Shown piece after piece: positions 45,323-54,700 of a stretch of DNA of 64,000 bases. A model generated the notes under the pieces. That model was not told the origin of the DNA, did no database searches, and worked only from the letters and a program-made list of their open reading frames with translations. The DNA comes from Ekhidna sp964289745. GTDB lineage: Bacteria; Bacteroidota; Bacteroidia; Cytophagales; Cyclobacteriaceae. The position numbers were made by a program, and so were the translations under genes. Numbering within the stretch: position 1 is the first letter of the stretch; the number at the start of each line of letters is the position of its first letter. The stretch covers positions 310,001 through 374,000 of the forward strand of contig CAXYMM010000001.1 of NCBI GenBank assembly GCA_964289745.1, written 5' to 3'.

Positions 45323-48300
45323 ATGAAAAAAATTCTATTTGTTTCATTAATTCTATTAATTAAGATAGCGTTTGCCCAAGTAAACAGCCAAGTAGTCTAC
45401 GCACTTTTAAAATCTGGGGATAATGATTTTCAAGCAAAGAGATACATCACCGCAGTAAAGTACTATAAAGAACTACTCGACATTCAACCATCAAATCTCA
45501 AGGCTCAGTACCAGTTGGCAGAGTGCTATCGATTGATGCAAGACTATGAAAGTGCAGAATACTACTATGAAAAAGTTCGAACGGTGCAAGAAATCAAATA
45601 TCCACTTTGTGGCTTTTACTATGCACTTATGCAGAAGTTGAAAGGTCGCTACGACCAATCGTTACAAAACTTCAAAGCGTTTAGCAATTTTTTGGTTGCC
45701 AATGATCTCCATGAAAAAGACGATTATCGATATTATCATAAGCAAGCAAAGATCGAAATTGATGGTTGCCAATTGGCGCTAAATCAAATCACCATGGTAC
45801 ATCCAGACTACCAATTCAACCCGTTGTCAGCTCCGTTAAATTCCGAGTTTAACGACTATGCTGCCTTTACCGTATGGGACGATGATATTATATGCCTTAC
45901 CTCAACCAGATCTAGTGGAAAAAGGAGTGTCCTAGATAAGCAATTTGGGGAATCGTATGCAGATGTTTTTAGGTTTTCCAGAAGCGAAAGCGGAGGGTGG
46001 AATGAGATGAGCCAGTCAGATCGATTTGAAAAAGCAATTAATACAAAGTATGGAGATGGTTCTGGGGCATTCAATAAAGAAAGAACCAAATTCTATTACA
46101 CAAACTGCGATGAAAATTTAGGTGGCGTTTGTCACATCTATATGTCGCGATTATCAGGAGGCAAGTGGACAGACCCTGTAGCATTAAACCAAAATATTAA
46201 CAAAGTTAGCTTTTACTCCAAGCACCCAAGTTTGACGCCTAGTGGCGATACTTTATTTTTTGCATCGAATCGTAGAGATGGATTAGGTCAGTCAGATATA
46301 TGGATGAGCTTAAATGCAGGCGGCGATAATTGGGGACCTGCTATTCATTTGGGAGATTTGATTAATACTCCTTTTAATGAAATTTCTCCTTTTTATGATC
46401 AAAAAGATCAGGTGCTGTTTTTTGCTTCAAATGGGCATCGCGGATTTGGAGGATTTGATATTTACATAGCGAGAGGGACGAATTTTTCTTCTTCCGAAAT
46501 ATACAATGCTGGAATTCCTTTCAACTCTTATAAAGATGATATTTTCTTCTTTTTAGGTAGCAAGAAAGGATATCTTTCTTCAAATAGAGAGGAAGGTCCA
46601 GGTAAGTTTGATATTTATGGGTTTAACATCGAATCGAGAGGCAATGTAATTGCAGAAGTATCCAAGGAAGAAACTATTGCAGGGAGAACCTCTCTCTTTA
46701 CAGACGACTATAATTTTGATAGTAGCGAATCGGAAATTATAAATCAAATCATTTCAAGGATGCTCTCATCTTCCGTTTCGGAGATCGAGCTAATCTTGAC
46801 AGATATTCAACTTGAGGTTTACAACATGCTAAGCTTGGACGACAAAGAACGAATAGACCGTATTGTAAAAACAAGAATTCGAAAAATGACGGATAATATG
46901 ATCACGTCCATCCGAACAGAAGACGATCATTATTATCAACAGCTTAATGCAGACAAGCGAAGAAAAGTAGATAACATTGTTTCAGCCTATTTAGAACAGC
47001 AGGGTATGGGCAATAGTGTAAGCTTGTCCAGAGATGTTTTTCAGTTTTACAACGATGCAGATACTGAAGAGAGAGAAAAAATTGATGTGCTGGTGTCCGA
47101 CGGTTTAGCAAATGCTCAACAGTTTCAACCCCCCACACCCACTTATAATTCTTTTTCCGAAAAAGAGCAGAAAAGTCTAGATGGGATTGCACTAAAGTAT
47201 TTGAAGCAAAAGCAAAACTTGGAAGGCATTAATCTTGATTTAAATGAAAAGGTTTTCATGCGGGATAATTTAGAAAATGAGGAAGACGTCAATAATGCTA
47301 TTAGAGAGCGACTTATAGGCTTGAGCAACGAGGAAAAATTTCAACTAGTAAAGGAAGATCGTGATTTTTACGGTACGCTAACCAAGAAAGAAAAAGAAAA
47401 CTTAAAGTCGATTGCAACGACCTTTATGGTTTCAGATCTTAACTCTTTTGGCCAAAATGTAGACCAAACTCAGTTAGAGGTATTTAAAAATAAAAGTACT
47501 TCACAAAAAAACAGTTTGGATAAGCTTCTCTTGAAGCAGATAACCAACCTTGCCAATTCCAGTGCCTATTTAGCAGAAGCAACCTTTACTCAAAACGAAC
47601 TTCAATCCGCTCTAAGTGAAAATGCTGATGAAACCATTAGTAACTTGCTAAAAATCAGACCAAATTTGTCAAAAGATCAGGTGATGGCACTTCAAAGGTT
47701 TGTGAATACAACCTACGACTCCTACATTTCTGAGTCAAAAAGTGTTTTTTTAAATGTTTCCCCTCCAGTAGTAACTGTCGGATCATCTGCATCTACAGGA
47801 GATGCTACTGCTAGGCTCTCTGCTTCAGATCTCGGTGCTTATGAGGCACTATCCGAAGCTAAAAAACGCACAATTGACAATATAATTGGCTTGGATTATC
47901 TAACAGAAACGTATTATAATCGGGCAAAGAGGCTCAGAGATGAAGCGGAAATGCGCCGATTGGCCAAGTCAGAAAAGGTACATATAGCTATTTTGGCTAA
48001 AAAAGTAACGGGTCAGGAAATAAAGAATCATGAAAAAAGATTCCTCTCGGCCGCCTTTGCGCATTATAACAATTTATCAGAAGCAAGAAAGGCGTTTTAT
48101 AATAGAATAGTACTTGATCGGGCGTTTGAAACTGATAATGGAAAATTTATTCTTTCCCCAGCAGATGTTCAAACCAAAAAACAATTATCCTCGAGAGATC
48201 TTTCACTTCTAGAACGCATTAAAAAATTCAGGTATAACAATGAACGAGTACTTACCGAAAATTTGGCGGTAGAGGCTAAGGACGTGGATGAAGAACCTGT

Positions 48301-49381
48301 AGATATCATAGCTATAGTGGCTGAAGTGGAAGAAGCTAATGAGCCAGAACAGCTAATCAATACACAAGACATTATGGCTACGGAGGAGGAGGGCGAAATA
48401 CGCATAAGCCTACCCATCGATAAGATTGAAGGTTATCATGAAATCACCATTACAGGTCAATTGGTAAATGAAAATACAGATACTCCGCTATCTAACCATG
48501 CCATTAAACTTATAGCTTTTGATAATGAAGCTACAGTCGTTGAAGGATATACAAACAATGATGGCTTTTTTGACTTTACCGTTAATCCAAAAAAATATGA
48601 CATCACTTTTCTAAAATCAGGTGGTAGCGAGTCCGTTGCGCTCTCTGCTTTTAATGTTGAAGGCAAACGCCTTAGAGATGAGCATATTTCTATGAGTTCT
48701 ACTCAGGCATTTTTTGATGTGAATTCATTTCAGCTCAGACCAGAAGTGAAGATACTACTCGATGAATTAGTAACTGCATTCAAAAATTCTGGTAAAAAAA
48801 TTGAAATTGAGTCACATACGGATGCTACAGGTAGCATCGAATATAACCTCAAGTTGAGTAAAGATCGAGGCTACTCAACACGAGACTATTTGATTTCTAA
48901 AGGCATTAAACCATCTAGTATTTCGGTGATTTGGCATGGTCAAGGCAATCCGATTGCTGATAACGACAACCCCTTTGGTCGTCAGCTAAATCGTCGTATA
49001 GATGTTCGGTTAGTTGGAAGATCTAAAAAGAATTTTGGGAATTTTTACTTGGTAAAACCTGCAGCCAATATCAACAGTTTAGCTCAAAGTTTTGGTTTGG
49101 ATGTGCAATCAATAAGAACCATAAATGGGCTTTCTGGCGACGTTGAAGCTTATCAGCCTATACGGTTAAAAGCGGGAAACCTCAAACCTGACTACAATTT
49201 AGTGGTTCCCGCAGACATCCTTCCTGAGGCCGATTTTATTTATCTTGTGAAACCAGACGATACTATAAATAAGGTAGCTCAGAGATTTAATGTTTCCGAA
49301 GAGATTTTGATGAAGAAAAACAATCTAGACTCAAAGCAACTCAAACCAGGCATGAGACTCGTTATTTTCAAAGAAGATTAA
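45323..49381 (+). CDS. Large PD40/OmpA/LysM envelope protein with TPR head
   Basis: A 1352-residue exported protein. Order of parts: signal peptide (about 1-18), TPR (25-130), PD40/WD40-like beta-propeller repeats (about 170-430, with blades such as TLFFASNRRDGLGQSDIW and LFFASNGHRGFGGFDIY), a long helical stretch (about 450-1000) of weak LSxxDKERIDRIV-type repeats, a carboxypeptidase-regulatory-like domain (about 1040), an OmpA peptidoglycan-binding domain (about 1130-1232, with ESHTDATGS), and two LysM domains (about 1240 and 1306-1352). It should bind peptidoglycan. The PorP/SprF gene is convergent, overlapping by four bases. The TPR-CHAT pseudogene ends 11 bases before it. Confidence 0.88.
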   Translation: MKKILFVSLILLIKIAFAQVNSQVVYALLKSGDNDFQAKRYITAVKYYKELLDIQPSNLKAQYQLAECYRLMQDYESAEYYYEKVRTVQEIKYPLCGFYYALMQKLKGRYDQSLQNFKAFSNFLVANDLHEKDDYRYYHKQAKIEIDGCQLALNQITMVHPDYQFNPLSAPLNSEFNDYAAFTVWDDDIICLTSTRSSGKRSVLDKQFGESYADVFRFSRSESGGWNEMSQSDRFEKAINTKYGDGSGAFNKERTKFYYTNCDENLGGVCHIYMSRLSGGKWTDPVALNQNINKVSFYSKHPSLTPSGDTLFFASNRRDGLGQSDIWMSLNAGGDNWGPAIHLGDLINTPFNEISPFYDQKDQVLFFASNGHRGFGGFDIYIARGTNFSSSEIYNAGIPFNSYKDDIFFFLGSKKGYLSSNREEGPGKFDIYGFNIESRGNVIAEVSKEETIAGRTSLFTDDYNFDSSESEIINQIISRMLSSSVSEIELILTDIQLEVYNMLSLDDKERIDRIVKTRIRKMTDNMITSIRTEDDHYYQQLNADKRRKVDNIVSAYLEQQGMGNSVSLSRDVFQFYNDADTEEREKIDVLVSDGLANAQQFQPPTPTYNSFSEKEQKSLDGIALKYLKQKQNLEGINLDLNEKVFMRDNLENEEDVNNAIRERLIGLSNEEKFQLVKEDRDFYGTLTKKEKENLKSIATTFMVSDLNSFGQNVDQTQLEVFKNKSTSQKNSLDKLLLKQITNLANSSAYLAEATFTQNELQSALSENADETISNLLKIRPNLSKDQVMALQRFVNTTYDSYISESKSVFLNVSPPVVTVGSSASTGDATARLSASDLGAYEALSEAKKRTIDNIIGLDYLTETYYNRAKRLRDEAEMRRLAKSEKVHIAILAKKVTGQEIKNHEKRFLSAAFAHYNNLSEARKAFYNRIVLDRAFETDNGKFILSPADVQTKKQLSSRDLSLLERIKKFRYNNERVLTENLAVEAKDVDEEPVDIIAIVAEVEEANEPEQLINTQDIMATEEEGEIRISLPIDKIEGYHEITITGQLVNENTDTPLSNHAIKLIAFDNEATVVEGYTNNDGFFDFTVNPKKYDITFLKSGGSESVALSAFNVEGKRLRDEHISMSSTQAFFDVNSFQLRPEVKILLDELVTAFKNSGKKIEIESHTDATGSIEYNLKLSKDRGYSTRDYLISKGIKPSSISVIWHGQGNPIADNDNPFGRQLNRRIDVRLVGRSKKNFGNFYLVKPAANINSLAQSFGLDVQSIRTINGLSGDVEAYQPIRLKAGNLKPDYNLVVPADILPEADFIYLVKPDDTINKVAQRFNVSEEILMKKNNLDSKQLKPGMRLVIFKED

Positions 49382-50406
49382 AAAAGAGGATTAGAAGATT
49401 TATTACTCGATACACCATTAAAGAAACTATATTGAATGGAAATTTCCATAGACGTCTGATTGTAATTAACATTGGTTTCAGGTGCAAACAACTTTGTGTT
49501 CAAATCATAGCTAGCTCTAACAGTAAATTGGTTTAGTTTAATTCCGCCCATGAATATGAACGCATCTCTCAGCCTGTACCATGTTCCAAAAAGAAGTTGA
49601 GGTCCATTCGTTGTAAACTTGGTTGCCTGAGATGCCCATTTTAAATTAAGCCCAATATTAAACTGATAATTTTTTGAGAGTTGGAATAAAAGCAAACTCG
49701 GAGTTACGAAAAATTTATTTAACTTAAATTCTATTCCTCCGTTATATTTCAATAAAATCGGAGCAGGACTTTTATTATCCATAGCGAATGAAAGATTCGG
49801 TCGATTCAAATTAGTTGCTGATAAACCCACAAAACCACTATACTGATAAAGTAGAAAATTCCGCTGAGGATTGTAATAGTACATAACTCCGACATTTACC
49901 AGTAGGTTTTGAATTTGGGTATCAAATTCGGAAACAGACGAAGGAAACGTATCGTCACCACCAATGAATTGATTGTACTGGGAGGGCCATAAAAGTTGAC
50001 TAAGGTTAGATTTTTGTATATCATATCCAATTTGAAGACCAATAGTCACTAAGTAAGAATTTAACAAACCCAACTTCAAGTTGTACGCATAGTTCAGAAA
50101 GGCAGAATTTCGCTTATAAAAGCCATTGTTCTGTGTGAAAGCCATGATCCCAATTCCGCCGATAGATAGATCAATGTCGCCTCTGGGTTTAAGTGGCAAA
50201 ATCAAAGAGACTTGCGTTAGTTCATTAATAAACCCTTTATTTTGTATTTGCCTCTTGTGATTCATGTGAATCGAGGTATGGTTATAAACCCCACCAAAAC
50301 CCGGATTTAAGTAAAGGGAAGTAGAGTAGTACTGAGAAAACTGAAACTCTTGAGCTACATTATGAAGTGTGCTGAAAAGAAATAATATTATGAAAGCTTT
50401 TTTCAT
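49378..50406 (-). CDS. PorP/SprF-family outer-membrane protein
   Basis: A 342-residue outer-membrane beta-barrel-like protein with signal (MKKAFIILFLFSTLHNVAQ) and the family opening FSQYYSTSLYLNPGFGGV followed by IHMNHKRQIQN, typical of PorP/SprF type IX secretion membrane proteins. They work with CHU_C-bearing proteins at the cell surface. Here the CHU_C gene stops four bases into it (ATGA overlap), so the two are translationally coupled. It converges with the OmpA/LysM gene. Confidence 0.9.
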   Translation of the reverse strand: MKKAFIILFLFSTLHNVAQEFQFSQYYSTSLYLNPGFGGVYNHTSIHMNHKRQIQNKGFINELTQVSLILPLKPRGDIDLSIGGIGIMAFTQNNGFYKRNSAFLNYAYNLKLGLLNSYLVTIGLQIGYDIQKSNLSQLLWPSQYNQFIGGDDTFPSSVSEFDTQIQNLLVNVGVMYYYNPQRNFLLYQYSGFVGLSATNLNRPNLSFAMDNKSPAPILLKYNGGIEFKLNKFFVTPSLLLFQLSKNYQFNIGLNLKWASQATKFTTNGPQLLFGTWYRLRDAFIFMGGIKLNQFTVRASYDLNTKLFAPETNVNYNQTSMEISIQYSFFNGVSSNKSSNPLF

Positions 50407-51620
50407 CTTATCATGTAAAAAAATCCATTTTTTTCTAATATTTGTTCTGTTTTAAATTTTAACTGTAACTCATAGAAATAAATACCATGGGATTCCTTAC
50501 CGCCTGATCGATTAATGCCGTTCCAACCATTTTCATTTGCTTCTTTAAATGAATTAGTTTCATACATTGTGGATCCTAATCTATTAAAAATTTTTAAGTA
50601 AAAATCTTCTTCAACAATTTGCTCTCCTAAAATTTTAAAAGTCCTGTTAATTGGATTCGACGCATTTGGAGAAAAGACCTCTGGAATAAAATACAATCCT
50701 TCCTTTGGAATGAGAGGGGAAAGAGCTATGGACAGATAGCTCACTTCATTTGAAGGTTTAATTGGAGTCTCAGCCACAATGGTTCCGTATGTCAGCGAGT
50801 CAGTATCTAAAATAGATGAAACACCGAGCGAACTCCACTCACCAGCCAAATCTTTAGTGGTTGCAATTACAGGAGAATTTATCTGATGTCGAATATTGTT
50901 ATAGATCTTAAAATCTGATAAATTTTCCTGACTAAACTTAGCCTGAACCTTTGTGTCATCAACGACTCCTTGCAACAACTTCAGTTCCCAAACACTTCTG
51001 TGTGAAACACCAAGCAAATCATCTCTTGGTTTTGGGGCCACTGAAATCTCACCTAAAAAAGTAGCAGCAATTTCAATTTCCGAACCAAATACATCAAGAA
51101 GCGTGAGTGGAGCATAAACTCCATTCATACCAATGGGGAAGGTTTTAATTCCGCTTCCCTTATTTATTATGATGCCCTCTACATAGCTTTCGTTAGACCC
51201 TCCTACTATGCGAACATTCCCCCCCAAAACAAACCGTGTGTTCCTTTCTACTCTAGCTCTACCAAATTGAAAATTGATCCGATCATTGACCAAATACTCT
51301 CCACCTGAGAGAGAAACAACTCCATCTAAATCAAAGTTCATTTGAGAAACAGTCAACTCTCGAAGAAAAATGACTCTATTTGAGTCCCCTAAGAAATTGA
51401 TCGACCCCTCCAGCCCATTGAAATTATTATTCAATAACCAATCATCATAAAGAGAAAGAGATCCCAAATTTTGAATGGCTCCTGCGTTTTCAAGAACCCC
51501 ACCAACTTCCAGATTCGCACCTTTCGAAATGTGAACCAAAGCATTTTGCTGAATGTATAGCTGACCTATACCAGACAGACCATAAAAAATAATCATTATG
51601 GTTAGAAGCCTCTTTTTCAT
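50403..51620 (-). CDS. Surface protein with gliding-motility C-terminal (CHU_C) domain
   Basis: A 405-residue exported protein with start at 51620 (MKKRLLTIMIIFYGLSGIGQ signal). The frame extends to 51644, but MRWNLSAE is not a signal start. The N-terminal and middle parts are beta-rich and unknown. The last about 85 residues (FIPEVFSPNASNPINRTFKI, FYLKIFNRLGSTMYET, NGWNGINRSGGKESHGIYFY) form a CHU_C domain, which targets proteins for type IX secretion. It overlaps the PorP/SprF gene by four bases, which suggests a matched secretion and anchor pair. Confidence 0.87.
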   Translation of the reverse strand: MKKRLLTIMIIFYGLSGIGQLYIQQNALVHISKGANLEVGGVLENAGAIQNLGSLSLYDDWLLNNNFNGLEGSINFLGDSNRVIFLRELTVSQMNFDLDGVVSLSGGEYLVNDRINFQFGRARVERNTRFVLGGNVRIVGGSNESYVEGIIINKGSGIKTFPIGMNGVYAPLTLLDVFGSEIEIAATFLGEISVAPKPRDDLLGVSHRSVWELKLLQGVVDDTKVQAKFSQENLSDFKIYNNIRHQINSPVIATTKDLAGEWSSLGVSSILDTDSLTYGTIVAETPIKPSNEVSYLSIALSPLIPKEGLYFIPEVFSPNASNPINRTFKILGEQIVEEDFYLKIFNRLGSTMYETNSFKEANENGWNGINRSGGKESHGIYFYELQLKFKTEQILEKNGFFYMIR

Positions 51621-51722
51621 TTCAGCCGATAGATTCCACCTCACTAATCAATGAATTCAAATCATCTTTAGCAAGATAGTATTGAAGCCCAACGGATTTA
51701 AATAGAGTTAAAAAGAAGATCA

Positions 51723-54700
51723 CTATTTTTTCTTATTAGACACTTTATTCTTCAATATCATTTTCTTTATCAAATCAAGATCTTTTTTCATTTCCTGATT
51801 GTCTGAAGACAAATCTGAAAGTTTAAACTCTTGATTTGATACTTTTTTATTTAAAGCATTGATCATCATTTGCTGTTCTTTGATGGCCTCGATTAAAACA
51901 GGTATAAACCCTTGATAATTGACCCTCCTGTACCCATCTTCATTTATTTTCACCAACTCAGGAAAAACTTTTTCCAGTTCCTGAGCAATCACCCCGATTT
52001 GCTTTTTCTTCTCTTTATCCGCTTTGAAGTTAAAGTTGTACCCACCAAGTTTATCCAGTTTGGCTATGGTATTTTGGAGAAGTTGTATGTTTTCTTTAAG
52101 CCTTTGGTCGGAAGTCCCCTGACTATTGAATAGACTATCGACATATCTTTTATTAGCCGCATGATCATTGGCCATCGGATTCTTGACATTGGTTATAATG
52201 GACTGCGAAACATCCACAGTATCTAGGGTGGGATCAATGACAATAATCCCGCTCGTAGAAGCGATTTTGTTCGCATCTAAAGAGAGGTCGTCAATAATTA
52301 CCGCACCTGTACCATGAGGGGTAAGTTGAATATCCGCATTGTTCGTTGTAGTACTGATGGTCTGTCCATCCATCTTGAGGCTATCGATCGTAGCTTCTCC
52401 AGCCACAGTAACAGGACTCGTAACATTTAATCCTCCGTTTTCTATGGTGATGTCCCCTCCTTGATCTACAGTAAGATAGTTAGCTGCTCCTCCCGTAAGA
52501 TCACTAGCAATTCGAAAGGCATGGGTGTTGATTCCAATAACGGCATCGTCAGAAAGGTCTCCTCCCAAATCTATGTTGTTTGCCGTGCCGCCTATGGTAA
52601 TACCACTTCCTGAATTGACCGTTATATTAGTAACTTCACCATCCACGTAGGCTTTATTAGCCGCATGATCATTGGCCATCGGATTCTTGACATTAGTTAT
52701 AATAGACTGCGAAACATCCACAGTATCCAGGGTGGGATCAATGACAATAATCCCGCTCGTAGAAGCGATTTTGTTCGCATCTAAAGAGAGGTCGTCAATA
52801 ATTACCGCACCTGTACCATGAGGGGTAAGTTGAATATCCGCATTGTTCGTTGTAGTACTGATGGTCTGTCCATCCATCTTGAGGCTATCGATCGTAGCTT
52901 CTCCAGCCACAGTAACAGGACTCGTAACATTTAATCCTCCGTTTTCTATGGTGATGTCCCCTCCTTGATCTACAGTAAGATAGTTAGCTGCTCCTCCCGT
53001 AAGATCGCTGGCAATTCGAAAGGCATGGGTATTGATTCCAATAACGGCATCGTCAGAAAGGTCTCCTCCCAAATCTATGTTGTTTGCCGTGCCGCCTATG
53101 GTAATACCACTTCCTGAATTGACCGTTATATTGGAAACTTCACCATCCACGTAGGCTTTATTAGCCGCATGATCATTGGCCATCGGATTCTTGACATTGG
53201 TTATAATAGACTGCGAAACATCCACAGTATCCAGGGTGGGATCAATGACAATAATCCCGCTCGTAGAAGCGATTTTGTTCGCATCTAAAGAGAGGTCGTC
53301 AATAATTACCGCACCTGTACCATGAGGGGTAAGTTGAATATCCGCATTGTTCGTTGTAGTACTGATGGTCTGTCCATCCATCTTGAGGCTATCGATCGTA
53401 GCTTCTCCAGCCACAGTAACAGGACTCGTAACATTTAATCCTCCGTTTTCTATGGTGATGTCCCCTCCTTGATCTACAGTAAGATAGTTAGCTGCTCCTC
53501 CCGTAAGATCGCTGGCAATTCGAAAGGCATGGGTGTTGATTCCAATAACGGCATCGTCAGAAAGGTCTCCTCCCAAATCTATGTTGTTTGCCGTGCCGCC
53601 TATGGTAATACCACTTCCTGAATTGACCGTTATATTGGAAACTTCACCATCCACGTAGGCTTTATTAGCCGCATGATCATTGGCCATCGGATTCTTGACA
53701 TTGGTTATAATAGACTGCGAAACATCCACAGTATCTAGGGTGGGATCAATGACAATAATCCCGCTCGTAGAAGCGATTTTGTTCGCATCTAAAGAGAGGT
53801 CGTCAATAATTACCGCACCTGTACCATGAGGGGTAAGTTGAATATCCGCATTGTTCGTTGTAGTACTGATGGTCTGTCCATCCATCTTGAGGCTATCGAT
53901 CGTAGCTTCTCCAGCCACAGTAACAGGACTCGTAACATTTAATCCTCCGTTTTCTATGGTGATGTCCCCTCCTTGATCTACAGTAAGATAGTTAGCTGCT
54001 CCTCCCGTAAGATCACTAGCAATTCGAAAGGCATGGGTATTGATTCCAATAACGGCATCGTCAGAAAGGTCTCCTCCCAAATCTATGTTGTTTGCCGTGC
54101 CGCCTATGGTAATACCACTTCCTGAATTGACCGTTATATTAGTAACTTCACCATCCACGTAGGCTTTATTAGCCGCATGATCATTGGCCATCGGATTCTT
54201 GACATTAGTTATAATAGACTGCGAAACATCCACAGTATCCAGGGTGGGATCAATGACAATAATCCCGCTCGTAGAAGCGATTTTGTTCGCATCTAAAGAG
54301 AGGTCGTCAATAATTACCGCACCTGTACCATGAGGGGTAAGTTGAATATCCGCATTGTTCGTTGTAGTACTGATGGTCTGTCCATCCATTTTGAGGCTAT
54401 CGATCGTAGCTTCTCCAGCCACAGTAACAGGACTCGTAACATTTAATCCTCCGTTTTCTATGGTGATGTCCCCTCCTTGATCTACAGTAAGATAGTTAGC
54501 TGCTCCTCCCGTAAGATCGCTGGCAATTCGAAAGGCATGGGTGTTGATTCCAATAACGGCATCGTCAGAAAGGTCTCCTCCCAAATCTATGTTGTTTGCC
54601 GTGCCGCCTATGGTAATACCACTTCCTGAATTGACCGTTATATTGGAAACTTCACCATCCACGTAGGCTTTATTAGCCGCATGATCATTGGCCATCGGAT

